A DNA stretch of 64,000 bases from Orobanche coerulescens (lineage: Eukaryota; Streptophyta; Magnoliopsida; Lamiales; Orobanchaceae). The position numbers were made by a program, and so were the translations under genes. The stretch covers positions 8,612,501 to 8,676,500 of the forward strand of contig CM065815.1 in the NCBI GenBank assembly GCA_033398695.1, read 5' to 3'. Shown piece after piece: positions 46,505 to 58,382 of this stretch. Numbering within the stretch: the first letter of the stretch is position 1; each line of letters starts with the position of its first letter. The notes beneath the pieces are model-generated. The model was not told the DNA's origin, did no database searches, and was given only the letters and a program-made list of their open reading frames with translations.

Positions 46505-47053
46505 CCTGACCCGACCGTGTCAAATGACACGGCCCGTGTCATACTGTCCCAGAAAATGCAAAAACTTGCTGGACAGCAGACCCGGTCGTGTCATTTGACA
46601 CGGCCCGTGTCATACTGTCCCAGAAAATGCAAAAACTTTCTGAACTGTGAAGTCGTGGTCTAGAAGCCATATCTCCCTCAATACACCTCGGAATTTAGCG
46701 TATGATATACCGTTGCGAAGCTGATTTCATGAGGAATCCATATATATATAGAACACATCCTTATTCGAAGTAATGAATCTGGAGATTAGAAAATACGACA
46801 GGTAGTGCTTCAATCTTCATCGTTTTAGGCCTCGTTCTCTCGTTTCTGCATTGCTTGATATGTATTTGGGGATTGAGACTTCGGTCTTGCTTGATAATGT
46901 CCTTAAAACACCTATAAATTCAAATAAAATATACCCAAGCGTGATCGAGTCCAACAAACACAATATGAGTACAAACGACACAATTCTACACATTTTAGGA
47001 TCTTAAAATCCGGAAAAACCTTATAAAAATATGTGTAAAAATGAGTGTTATCA
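46505..47053 (-). repeat. truncated 5' LTR of element F (U3 only)
   Basis: Matches 44398-44924 with few differences, including the CGTGTC array (46512-46612) and AGCCATATCTCC block. The remaining ~1 kb of the LTR is deleted. Confidence 0.85.
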
Positions 47054-47651
47054 GTACGTAATGAGCAGTCTGGCAGCTAACGGCTAGTTTGATGATGGAG
47101 CCTATAAATACCATCCCTATGGTATTGTTTGAGTACAACAACCTTGAGCAAATAGTCTATTCTTGTGATATTATTACACACATTCTTGTTGTTGATATTG
47201 AGCTTAATTGTAAGTGTTTGAGTGAGAGTTCACGAAAACATACACGAGTGGTAAAAGAAAAGATACGATTGGATTCGGTGTTATTAGGATCAAGGATCCG
47301 GCATTATTAGAATTGCAATCGCTATCTTCGTGAGGTTTATCTAGTACCCATAGAAAGCTTGAGAGGTTGATTCCTTGTCCTACGAAAAGGAAAACGGTTT
47401 AACTTGGACCGACACAAAGACAAGTGCGAGTGGTTTATCACGGACCAATAGAAGACGTGATTGTAAACGGTTATACCTCGACCGATAGAAGAGAGGCGTA
47501 GAGGTTGCTATCTTTAACCTATTGAAAAAGATAAAGAGAGGACGTAGGCTCGATTATAGCCGAACCTCTATAAATCCTCGTGTCTTTTATTTTCCGCACT
47601 TTTTATTTACGCTTCCGCAAACGGCGCAAATATCCGATCCCGTACCCATCA
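47054..47651 (+). repeat. 3' LTR of element E, right part
   Basis: Continues the LTR from GTACGTAATGAGC to CGTACCCATCA, including a TATA box near 47104 and GAGGACGTAGGC. Its first 5 bp are the second copy of the element F target duplication. Confidence 0.9.
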
Positions 47652-48100
47652 CTTATAACTGTGAGTTCTAACCTTGCAGGAACATTCGCAACGGGAATGG
47701 TAGATCTTGTCACTTTCGGAGTATCAGTAAAGCTGTCGGGAATCGAATCTACAATTTTCTGAAGACTGAGAATACGTTGCACTTCCAGCTCGGAGTCGTG
47801 CGGGTATATTGATGAGGCAAAGAGGGAGTACATCAGCCAATTTCTTGGCATTCAACTGGAATCGTTTGATTCCTCTATCCCCCTAACGACGGGACATTTG
47901 TCTCATCAAAGTGACACTCTGTAAATCTTGCAGTAAACAGATCTCCTGTCAAAGGTTCCAAGTAGCGGATAATTTTAGGCGATTCATAGCCAACATATAT
48001 ACCTAATCATCTTTGCGGACCCATTTAGTATGTTGTGGAGGCATGATCGGCACATAGACTGCACAACAAAAAATGCATAAGTGTGAAATATCAGGCTCAT
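47652..48100 (-). pseudogene. copia-2 pol, right fragment
   Basis: Continues copia-2 after element E and corresponds to 12930-13376 of copia-1 (GTTCTAACCTTGCAGGAACATTCGCAA, GTGTGAAATATCAGGCTCAT). It covers the end of the integrase region. It is cut at 48100 by the LTR of element C. The last bases CTCAT may be C's target site. Confidence 0.88.
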
Positions 48101-48389
48101 TGTAACACCCCCGTAAAATACGGGAATATCACAGCGCCGTAGATTCTTTTTCGAGAACCTACCAGGCTGAGACCAACATAAACACAATTACAACAACAAA
48201 ACCGAGACATTCACCCATTTAAAATCAACAACAACCTCAATACGACATACATCACAAAATAATCCAAAACATAATCCGGTTGGATCATGACAATTACAAC
48301 AACTCACAACTGATCCAACAACATCATCAATAACCAACAACAACAACACTATATACATCACATGACAGTACCAACGCGAGTACACTTGA
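48101..48389 (-). mobile_element. LTR fragment of gypsy element C
   Basis: Starts TGTAACACCCCCGTAAAATACGGG ... ATATCACAGCGCCGTAGA, the same terminal layout as A, B and D but a different body. It stops at 48389, where element A is inserted. The rest of C should lie beyond position 64000. Confidence 0.75.
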
Positions 48390-50539
48390 TGTAACACCCC
48401 CGATATATGTAACACCCCCAATCCGCTCAGGGATATTACACGCCGTAGAACCTTTCCTCAATGATCTACCAGGCTGGTAACGACATATAACAACTCAAAC
48501 ATGCCTTTAAGGCTAAAATAACTCAGTAGACCGATTTGGTCTTTCAACGAATACATACAGCTCAAATACAACTCGTGCCCACGCAGGGGTCAAAATACAA
48601 CTACACCCGTACAACGGGAAAATATAGCAGCGGAAAAATAGAGTACAACTGAACCAATAAACAGAGTACGGTTCCTCATGTGATTAGTATCGATCATCTT
48701 TCATCATCCTTCGTGCCGTCCCTGTGTTATGCTCCAAAACCTGAATGCAAAAATAGACATCCACCCCCCGAATACTCGGGGGTTAGCAAAACTCCACTGT
48801 TTTGCTAGTGCAAATACAAAGTGCAAATACGAGCCATACAATTCACATTCCACGAATAACAATAACCAGGAATCCTCAAAGATCCAAACGAAACGAAAAG
48901 TACTTCCCGAGGCAAGAGTTTGAGAAAACCTTTCAAAATCGAAATATCATAAATCAATGGAAATAATTTATAAAACGGTTTAGAATGCCATCGAGAGTTT
49001 TAATAGAAAACAATTTAGGATTATCAAATCCTACTTTTCAAAAACCCAAAATACAAAAGGGGTCACCGCCCCAAAAGTTTACTTTCCGTAAAATAACCTT
49101 TACCAAACCGTTGGGATTTTAGCCCCAATTTCGTCAACTCACAGTACACAAGAACGACCACAAGGTTCGTCTCCCAACATCAAAATCCACAAATAAAGGA
49201 TTCAAAACAAACAACAAAATACTCTAGTGCCATCCTAGCCAAGTAAGCCAAACGAACACTTACCTCTTACACACTTAGTCGATGCATGCAATCATGAAAA
49301 CCGTTCAAAAGCGCTCATTTCCGGAAATGCCAATATCGAATCACATTTGTAAAATGCACCACAATTAACCGCGGACCACGGCTTCGTGGATCTGCCGAGA
49401 CCCCGTCGGATCTAACCCACAGTGGTTAAAAGCAAGCTCGCGGTTCCACAGCTTCGTGGAGCCCTACCGAGACCCCGTCGGATCTAACCCGCAGTGAGCA
49501 TACACACACACACGTTACTCATGCAATACTAACATGCTAAGAATGTAAGTTCATTAAGAATACTCACTAGAGATGGCCATTAACTCGACACCATTATCAA
49601 ACTCTTCAAAACACAATAACAAGATTAAATACGGAATACATGATTCCATAACTTTAAACAATAGGAGTATCATCATCAAATACTTTAACGTTCAAAATAA
49701 TCAAATCATAGTCAATTCCCAAAACACGGCGTTCACAAAACGCACACGCATTTGAAAGAAAGCCTTTAACGAGGCCAAACCGAAATCTTTTGAAACTTCG
49801 TTTCAAACAACCAAACAAACACACTAATACGATCACCGATCATCATATCCACAAAATAAGAAAAGTATGGGCAAGGTACTTGCCTCGATATCACGAGCAA
49901 TGGAAAAGTGAACGGATACGGCCGGGTAGCCCTCAAATTCCCGAACACTATCTAGAACGTGATAGCACCGAAATTACTACGGGGAAAACACCATATGAAT
50001 CATCAACACCAACGGAATTCAACATCGGAATCATCGAGCACCTATAATCCTCCATAGGGAATAATAAAACATGATTACGACGAGAATCAAGGCCAAAAAC
50101 AACGGAAATCCCAACGAACTATCAAAGGGAACTCATTCGAACATTTAATCGAACATTAAATGTTCAAGACCCTTCAAGAACAAAGAAATCACCTCTCGGA
50201 TCGAACGAACCAAAGATACGAGTATCCAATCCGTAGAACAAGTTCAAAACAACGTTTATACAACAACTAATTGATCAAAAACGGATTGGAATCGAAATCA
50301 AAAAGGAAAATCCCCAAATCTACAAAAACAAGGGTTCAAGCCACAATACCTTGATTTGGATGAAGGATTCAAGTAGAGGTCGAAAATCTTCAACAAGACT
50401 TGAGGAGGATAATCTCTACAAGTTTTGGAGCACTCAAATCGCCCAAAATCGCCATCAAATCGCCTAAGATGAAGGAGGAAGAAGAGAGGAGAAAAAATGA
50501 AGTTTTTCTCCTCGCAACGCTAAAAACGCAGAAAAGCCC

Positions 50540-50637
50540 GTGTGCCGCGGCACAGATGAGTGTGCCGCGGCCCGGGCGAAGAAAACGCCCAGAATTAGCT
50601 TTGTGCCGCGGCACAGGCTGAGTGTGCGCGGCACACG
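50540..50637. repeat. U3 palindrome array, unit GTGCCGCGGCAC (element B)
   Basis: GTGCCGCGGCAC occurs at 50542-50553 and 50603-50614. Near copies GTGCCGCGGCCC and GTGCGCGGCAC lie at about 50563 and 50624. The other LTR has the same array at 55736-55827 with small indels. The units are spaced about 20 and 40 bp apart. Confidence 0.85.
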
Positions 50638-50685
50638 CATGCACTTTCAACACCAAAAAGGCACACCGTGCAGTCTTCGCTATTT

Positions 50686-50827
50686 CGACCATAACTCCTT
50701 CGTCTGGACTCCGATTGACTCACCGTTTGAACCATTGGAAAGCTAACTTGATTCTCTATAATTTTGCAAAGATTCAGAATTTTTGGAGTTTCCAAGAATT
50801 AATGGTGACTTTACAAAGTCGAACTCC
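50686..50827 (-). promoter_or_regulatory. conserved U3 block of element B
   Basis: CGACCATAACTCCTTCG ... GATTGACTCACCGTTTGAAC ... TTGGAAAGCTAA ... AATTAATGGTGA. It is strongly similar to 2512-2651 of element D although the rest of the LTRs differ. Repeated at 55886-56019 in the second LTR. Confidence 0.75.
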
Positions 50828-51004
50828 CACGTGAAAAAGTCGATTAAGGACACGGAACTCAACAAAACGACACCGAAACGAACTCGGATGACAAAAAGTG
50901 CAGAATTAATTATTCTCGGAATGACGAAACGGTCATGATAGAGTTGTCAAAACGAATCCTCCGGAAAAAGAAAATTACCGAAATTCGAATTTGCGGATAT
51001 TACA

Positions 51005-53592
51005 TTCTACCCTCCTTAAAAGAAGTTTCGTCCCGAAACTTAAAACAAGTAGGAGAAGCAATATCCCGCTAGGAAAACTCAACGAGATATGCAAGGAAAC
51101 GCGTAACTTATGCCCATCGGCGAAACGTTACAAGCAACGCAAGGAATATACGGCGTGAAAACACGCTCCACAACGACCAACACAACGTCGCCGTTAGGAA
51201 TATAATAAAACCAACTAATGACAAGCGTCATCAAATGGATAATACAATCAAGTCAATTATCCGACAATCACAAAACACAACGAACGAAAATCAATATGAT
51301 TGACCAACCCAACGGTACATCAATCAAAACGCGAGCCAATCGCTGAACAAATACGGAATTCCACCGCCCAAGGGTTGGAAGATCGAAAACGAGACTAGTT
51401 TCCCAAACTTAAGGGAATTAGGAAGGAGTCTGAACGCTCAACAATCGCGAAACGAGATCGACAAAAACCGAACAATCAAACGGTCGAACCACAAAGATCG
51501 AGACAACAAAAATCGAACGATCATGTTCGAATCACGAAGAACAATAAAAATTCAAACAACAACTCCAAGGTTCACATCTCGACTCGAGACAATATATGAT
51601 CCGGTGAAAACAACAACATATGCATTCACATAAGATCCACATGAAAGGGATTGGAGATTGAAAAGTCACAACGACAAACGAGTTATTCCGAAAAAATACC
51701 GCACTTGTCCAATCAACAAAAGCAAGGGACAGGGAAAGCTCAGAAAATGTTAACGAGCATAAACGAGTCGACAGAGTCGAAAACACAAGAGTTCCAAATC
51801 CGATCCACTTCGAATAAAAGAACTAATAGAACCAAATGATGTCACTCCCGAACAAGGTTCACAAGAGTCGAACCGAACCCGAAAAGTCACGGCGATAACC
51901 AGATCGACCCATAACAAGATCGCAGTTCGTTCGGACGATGAAACCGAAATACAGAACAAGTTCATAAAGTACCAACGAACATGAGCGAATCGATAGACTG
52001 GAGAAAGAGAAGATACGGAAGTCAGAATAGTTCGGGTATTACCTCCGACCTCATCCACGAAATTCACAAAAACAGGAGCAAGGTAACAAGACATTAAACA
52101 ACCGACACATAACAAAACGATCACCGATGCACACGGCCATACCGACCCAAGCTCTAACAGCTCGCACATGCGCGACAACGCAGAAATCACCACGAGGCGA
52201 CAATATTCAACACCAACATCCCACCTCTCACAAGGGGCTAACACAACAAATGTGTGGAAAGCGACTCAACGCTCACACCGCCAATTCGGTCGTACTCGGG
52301 AGCAAACATCAAAATGACAACGCGAACATCATACATATATACCCAGCCCTCAAACGGGAATGGATAGATTTTAAAAACGAAAACCTCATTTTAATAATAA
52401 TTTAGAAGAACACCGATTGATCTTGAGTATCACCTTTCAAAAAGTACAAACGTGAAACATCGTTATCGATACTTTGGAGAACCGTTTCGCATTTGATAAA
52501 AATGAGGCCACTTTCTCTTAGTGAAAACTTTCAGAGTATTCGACCCTCGGGTCTAAATAAAAACGTTTCTAAAACATTGAAAATATCTCAAAACATTTTG
52601 GTCCTCGAGGCAGAAAAATTTTGGAATATATTGTGGCACCTGGATGTACCACAAGAAAATAACTCATTTGAAAAAAAATATGTCTCGAAATTTATTTCTA
52701 AGATACTCAAGTTTTCGAAAATAATTCAATGCCAAAAAGGACGATGCCAAAAAGGCTAGAATGCCCAAAATTTCATGTAATCACACGGAACATCATAGCG
52801 CTGTGGGTCCCGCTGGAACCTCGTGCTAAAACCATTTACAAAATGCCAAAAAGGCCGATGACGGTAATATTTCAAAACTCACAAAAGCCATTAAAAAAAT
52901 ACTAAATACCGTCATAAGAATTTCACAAAGCGGTCAAGGCCATAATGCCAAAAACTCGGTTAAGGGAAGCGGTTATCGAAATAAAACTCGGTCGGTAAAA
53001 TACCGAAAGTCATTACAAACGAACTCACGCACGGATAAAAGAAATACGTTCAACATGCACAATCCAAAGAACACTACTCCTCATAAGAACAAAATATTAG
53101 AGTCAAATAACCACATTCAGAACAAAACCACTGGCCCCATTCGAGGCCTCTAAAGACCCTACCGCACTGGCTAGTGAACAAGTCGAACATGTATAAGCAC
53201 AAAGCTTCCACAAGAGAACTTGTAAAACGTGCAAATCGATTCGAAAATCATCAGCAACGGACAAAAACAACAATAAAAAGACATCACAAGCGACGACACT
53301 CCTCGTATAAATCAAATACGAGAGTCGATTAAATACATATCGTGAAATCAAAATCCACATAAGGATTCCATCACTTAACAAATAATCATAAAAATAGCTC
53401 GTGTCACACGAGGCACAACACAAAGAAGGGAGACTTACTTCCACAGGTCGCACGAAGATGATGATCGCCCCACGATACTAACCACAACCAACAACTCAAA
53501 CGACGCGTCGCGACACGACTCAGTCAGACTAAATCCGACGAGACAAAACTCAATAGACACCACTGACCCGACAGCCTAGGTTTCCACAACCT
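51005..53592 (-). other. element B internal region
   Basis: About 2.6 kb with no recognisable gag, pol or cellular domain. The longest frame, 164 residues on the minus strand at 51750-52244, has no family signature. A segment at 52776-52825 (TGTAATCACACGGAAC, CATAGCGCTGTGGGTCCCGC) looks like a decayed LTR end of the TGTAACACCCC type. GCCAAAAAGG(C/A) units repeat between 52730 and 52860. Confidence 0.7.
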
Positions 53593-53609
53593 GGCTCTGA
53601 TACCATTTA

Positions 53610-56196
53610 TGTAACACCCCCAATCCGCTCAGGGATATTACACGCCGTAGAACCTTTCCTCAATGATCTACCAGGCTGGTAACGACATATAACAACTCAA
53701 ACATGCCTTTAAGGCTAAAATAACTCAGTAGACCGATTTGGTCTTTCAACGAATACATACAGCTCAAATACAACTCGTGCCCACGCAGGGGTCAAAATAC
53801 AACTACACCCGTACAACGGGAAAATATAGCAATGAAAAATAGAGTACAATGAACGATAAGCAGAGTACGGTTCCTCATGTGATTAGTATCGATCATCTTT
53901 CATCATCCTTCGTGCCGTCCCCGTGTTATGCTCCAAAACCCGAATGCAAAATAGACATCCACCCCCGAATACTCGGGGTTAGCAAACTCCACCGTTTTGC
54001 TAGTGCAAATACAAAGTGCAAATACGAGCCATACAATTCACATTCCACGAATAACAATAACCAGGAATCCTCAAAGATCCAAACGAAACGAAAAGTACTT
54101 CCCGAGGCAAGAGTTTGAGAAAACCTTTCAAAATCGAAATATCATAAATCAATGGAAATAATTTATAAAACGGTTTAGAATGCCATCGAGAGTTTTAATA
54201 GAAAACAATTTAGGATTATCAAATCCTACTTTTCAAAAACCCAAAATACAAAAGGGGTCACCGCCCCAAAAGTTTACTTTCCGTAAAATAACCTTTACCA
54301 AACCGTTGGGATTTTAGCCCCAATTTCGTCAACTCACAGTACACAAGAACGACCACAAGGTTCGTCTCCCAACATCAAAATCCACAAATAAAGGATTCAA
54401 AACAAACAACAAAATACTCTAGTGCCATCCTAGCCAAGTAAGCCAAACGAACACTTACCTCTTACACACTTAGTCGATGCATGCAATCATGAAAACCGTT
54501 CAAAAGCGCTCATTTCCGGAAATGCCAATATCGAATCACATTTGTAAAATGCACCACAATTAACCGCGGACCCACAGCTTCGTGGATCCCTGCCGAGACC
54601 CCGTCGGATCTAACCCACAGTGGTTAAAAGCAAGCTCGCGGTTCCACAGCTTCGTGGAGCCCTACCGAGACCCCGTCGGATCTAACCCGCAGTGAGCATA
54701 CACACACACACGTTACTCATGCAATACTAACATGCTAAGAATGTAAGTTCATTAAGAATACTCACTAGAGATGGCCATTAACTCGACACCATTATCAAAC
54801 TCTTCAAAACACAATAACAAGATTAAATACGGAATACACGATTCCATAACTTTAAACAATAGGAGTATCATCATCAAATACTTTAACGTTCAAAATAATC
54901 AAATCATAGTCAATTCCCAAAACACGCCGTTCACAAAACGCACACGCATTTGAAAGAAAGCCTTTAACGAGGCCAAACCGAAATCTTTTGAAACTTCGTT
55001 TCAAACAACCAAACAAACACACTAATACGATCACCGATCATCATATCCACAAAATAAGAAAAGTATGGGCAAGGTACTTGCCTCGATATCACGAGCAATG
55101 GAAAAGTGAACGGATACGGCCGGGTAGCCCTCAAATTCCCGAACACTATCTAACGTGATAAGACCAAATTACTACGGGGAAAACACCATATGAATCATCA
55201 ACACCAACGGAATTCAACATCGGAATCATCGAGCACCTATAATCCTCCATAGGGAATAATAAAACATGATTACGACGAGAATCAAGGCCAAAAACAACGG
55301 AAATCCCAACGAACTATCAAAGGGAACTCATTCGAACATTTAATCGAACATTAAATGTTCAAGACCCTTCAAGAACAAAGAAATCACCTCTCGGATCGAA
55401 CAGACCAAAGATACGAGTATCCAATCCGTAGAACAAGTTCAAAACAACGTTTATACAACAACTAATTGATCAAAAGCATTGGAATCGAAATCAAAAAGGA
55501 AAATCCCCAAATCTACAAAAACAAGGGTTCAAGCCACAATACCTTGATTTGGATGAAGGATTCAAGTAGAGGTCGAAAATCTTCAACAAGACTTGAGGAG
55601 GATAATCTCTACAAGTTTTGGAGCACTCAAATCGCCCAAAATCGCCATCAAATCGCCTAAGATGAAGGAGGAAGAAGAGAGGAGAAAAATGAAGTTTTTC
55701 TCCTCGCAAATCTGCTAAAAACGCAGAAAAGCCCGTGTGCCGCGGCACAGATGAGTGTGCCGGCCCGGGCGAAGAAAACGCCCAGAATTAGCTTTGTGCC
55801 GCGGCACTGAGTGTGCCGCGGCACACAGATGCACTTTCAACACCAAAAAGGCACACCGTGCAGTCTTCGCTATTTCGACCATAACTCCTTCGTTTGGACT
55901 CCGATTGACTCACCGTTTGAACCATTGGAAAGCTAACTTGATTCTCTATAATTTTGCAAAGATTCAGAATTTTTGGAGTTTCCAAGAATTAATGGTGACT
56001 TTACAAAGTCGAACTCCCACGTGAAAAAGTCGATTAAGGACACGGAACTCAACAAAACGACACCGAAACGAACTCGGATGACAAAAAGTGCAGAATTAAT
56101 CATTCTCGGAATGACGAAACGGTCATGATAGAGTTGTCAAAACGAACTTCCTCCGGAAAAAGAAAATTACCGAAATTCGAATTTGCGGATATTACA
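53610..56196 (-). repeat. 5' LTR of element B
   Basis: 2587 bp, nearly identical to 48408-51004. Most differences are indels of one to a few bases, several in runs or in the palindromes. A recent insertion. Confidence 0.93.
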
Positions 56197-57096
56197 ATAT
56201 ATTCAGGAATATTACAGCGCCGTAAATCCTTTGCATAAGAATTTACAAGGCTGAATAAAGGAAATGACAATAACAGATACCAGTTTATGAAATTTCTGAA
56301 ATAAAATACAACCGTCTGGTTCAAAAACCGAGAATACAAATATCCAATAAAGGGTTATTAATACATCATCAAAATCCAAACATCATAAATTGACAACGTG
56401 CTCGAGTACTTATTGAAATAACCAATAAATAACAGACAGTAAACCCGGCCAGAACATCACTCTGCACCCTCGTCGTCATGCATCTCCAGTGGTTGTTTCC
56501 CCGCTCTCCTGGATCCTGAACATACACAAATGTTCACCCCCGAAGGGGTTAGCACAACGATGCTAGTACAAGTACAATAATCATACAACAGTGATATAAT
56601 CAATAATTATATCATAACAAGTTTCTCCAACGAGAAATATTCACAACAGATATCATATCATAACAGTTTCAACATACTGATGGTATTCCAACGATCCAGC
56701 GCACACAACTATAGATTCCCATGATGATCCCGTCGGACCAAAGCATGGTGGAACTACCTGTCCAACGATCCAGCGCACACATCTATAGATTCCCATGATG
56801 ATTCCCGTCGGATCAAAGCATGGTGGACATATAATCACAACACATAATACACAATACAATCACAATATACTTGTCATAATATAGACAATTCTAATTAGAG
56901 TACTTGCCTCGGTTCGTTGACAAGAATAAACTTCCACGAATATCAAAATACTCGAAGGTCGTCCCCCTTCGATCAATCACGTGTTAAGCTCGAACCTTAA
57001 CAAAAGAAATATCACAGAATTCATTTCATGCCGCATTTAACGTCTAACAATTCAACAATTATGGTAGGAAGTCCTTAATATGCAATCTGTCTGGAT

Positions 57097-57310
57097 AGCT
57101 TAACGCACGCTACGCATCCTATGTAGCGTACGTTAATGCTACTCGTTAGCGCACGCAATACAGTCAGCCTAGCGTACGCTAACCATGCACGGTCAAGATT
57201 ACCGTCACCGATCGACTTTGATGACTTAGCGCACGCTAAGTTGCAAATGTGGCGTACGCTAAACATACACGATAGCGCACGTTAATTCACGTAGCTTAGC
57301 GCACGCTAAG
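57097..57310. repeat. second palindrome array in element A LTR, unit TTAGCG(C/T)ACGCTAA
   Basis: Eight copies such as TTAGCGCACGCTAA (57226 and 57296) and TAGCGTACGCTAA (57170) occur about 1.2 kb from the LTR start, downstream of the promoter region. Confidence 0.85.
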
Positions 57311-58154
57311 AGTGCATGACAGTTCACTGGAGGGCAGCAGATTATACAAAAGGTGATGAAGTAAGCGAATTCCTCAGTGATCTGATGTTTGTTATCCGAC
57401 TTCATGTTATGTTCATAACCCTTATGAATGATCTCAAGGATAATAACAACTTCAAGATGCAAGTATACGTATAATCATCATAACACCATAATCCATCTTG
57501 ATTACAATTCTCATGCGAAGTTGGTGATCTCCGGTTGATGTATTAGATTCTACTATCATTATACATATTCAGACTTCATCTTGAGGTGAACTAACAATTC
57601 CAACTTATACGAAAGGATATTTACTAAGATGACTCTTCCTTTAGGTTCTTATAATATCACCTCCCATTCATGATCACAAAGATAACATAAATCATATGGA
57701 TTGTTAACTTCAGAATGTTTCTCTCATCATTTGAGGTACTAGGATTCCGACTTCAAGGTTTCAACAATAATATCGTAATTGTAGACATTCCAATCTTCTA
57801 AACATGATGTTGTTGAATAATTCACTAACGAAATTCAATATCTCGTTAACATGATCATCTTATCCCTTGGAATCCAAAACTAAGACTGGTGATAGGTTGA
57901 ACATACCTTAATATGTCGAAATCGCTGAACCACAAGGTAGAATCCGACTCCGGTTGGTTATGTGCCACCCCAAGGTGTTACTTCTCTTCAATGATCACTC
58001 ACAAGTGATAACCAATATTCAAGGATCACTAATATATGTTCTAAGTGTGTTAGAGGGATGATTAAAGCTCTCTGGCCTCTCAAGGATGAAGAATGGACGA
58101 AAGAAATGAAAGCCAAAACGGTTGTTGTCCCATTTATAATATTCTGCATTTTAG

Positions 58155-58382
58155 CTAATTAGCGCACGCTACAATACATACTTAGCGCGCGCTAATGAGC
58201 GTTGACTCCAAATCTGTCCAGGTTCGTCCGCGGGAATCTAATCCGGACCCATGTCCCGGCTGGCGCATGTGCTAGCCACCTACCTCAATAATTCAGTGTC
58301 TAGTGCACGCAACTCCTATACGTAGCGTGCGCTAGTAATAGCCGATAGTGCGCGTTAAGCTACATTCTTAGCGTGCGCTATC
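58155..58382. repeat. U3 palindrome array, unit TTAGCGNGCGCTAA (element A)
   Basis: Six copies, for example TTAGCGCACGCTA, TTAGCGCGCGCTAA, TTAGCGTGCGCTA, 150-380 bp from the LTR start and about 15 bp upstream of the TATA-like motif in element sense. Confidence 0.85.

Larger units (their letters stand above)
43351..47053 (-). mobile_element. internally deleted Ty3/gypsy element F, TSD GTACG
   Basis: Inserted in the 3' LTR of element E with target duplication GTACG (43346-43350 and 47054-47058). In minus orientation the LTR starts TGATAACACTC and ends ATATAGCGAACA. It is preceded by AAGTTTGGGGGATTT, a polypurine tract typical of Tat/Athila-type gypsy elements. The left LTR is complete (43351-44924). 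The right one keeps only its U3 part (about 46505-47053). Gag, pol and the primer site are gone. The clade is inferred from the tract and 3' region only. Confidence 0.85.
39788..47651 (+). mobile_element. gag-only Ty1/copia element E (SIRE/Maximus-like), contains element F
   Basis: Plus-strand element inserted in copia-2 with target duplication TTTAT / CTTAT (39783-39787, 47652-47656; one mismatch). It has LTRs of 1038 bp, a primer site, one gag gene and polypurine tracts, but no protease, integrase, reverse transcriptase or RNase H. It spans about 4.2 kb without the nested element F. The two LTRs differ at few sites, so it is fairly young. It would need enzymes from another copy to move. Confidence 0.9.
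48408..51004 (-). repeat. 3' LTR of element B
   Basis: TGTAACACCCCCAATCC to GCGGATATTACA, 2597 bp. It contains U3 palindromes GTGCCGCGGCAC at 50541-50637 and the conserved block at 50686-50827. No good TATA box was seen. Small frames such as 49654-49836 recur in the other LTR only because the sequence is duplicated. Confidence 0.93.
48408..56196 (-). mobile_element. non-coding LTR element B (LARD-like), TSD ATATA
   Basis: Two LTRs of about 2.59 kb surround about 2.6 kb of internal DNA without any gag or pol domain. The target duplication ATATA (48403-48407 and 56197-56201) is perfect. A primer site TGGTATCAGAGCC (minus strand, 53593-53605) and a polypurine tract AAGGAGGGTAGAA (minus strand, next to 51004) are intact. 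It is therefore a large retrotransposon derivative that needs enzymes from elsewhere. It lies 18 bp from the end of element A's LTR. Confidence 0.93.

Noticed and set aside
51750..52244. 164-residue minus-strand frame in element B, considered as an envelope-like gene
   Set aside because: Cys/Ser/Val-rich but without signal peptide logic, domain or second copy. Chance frame in non-coding DNA.
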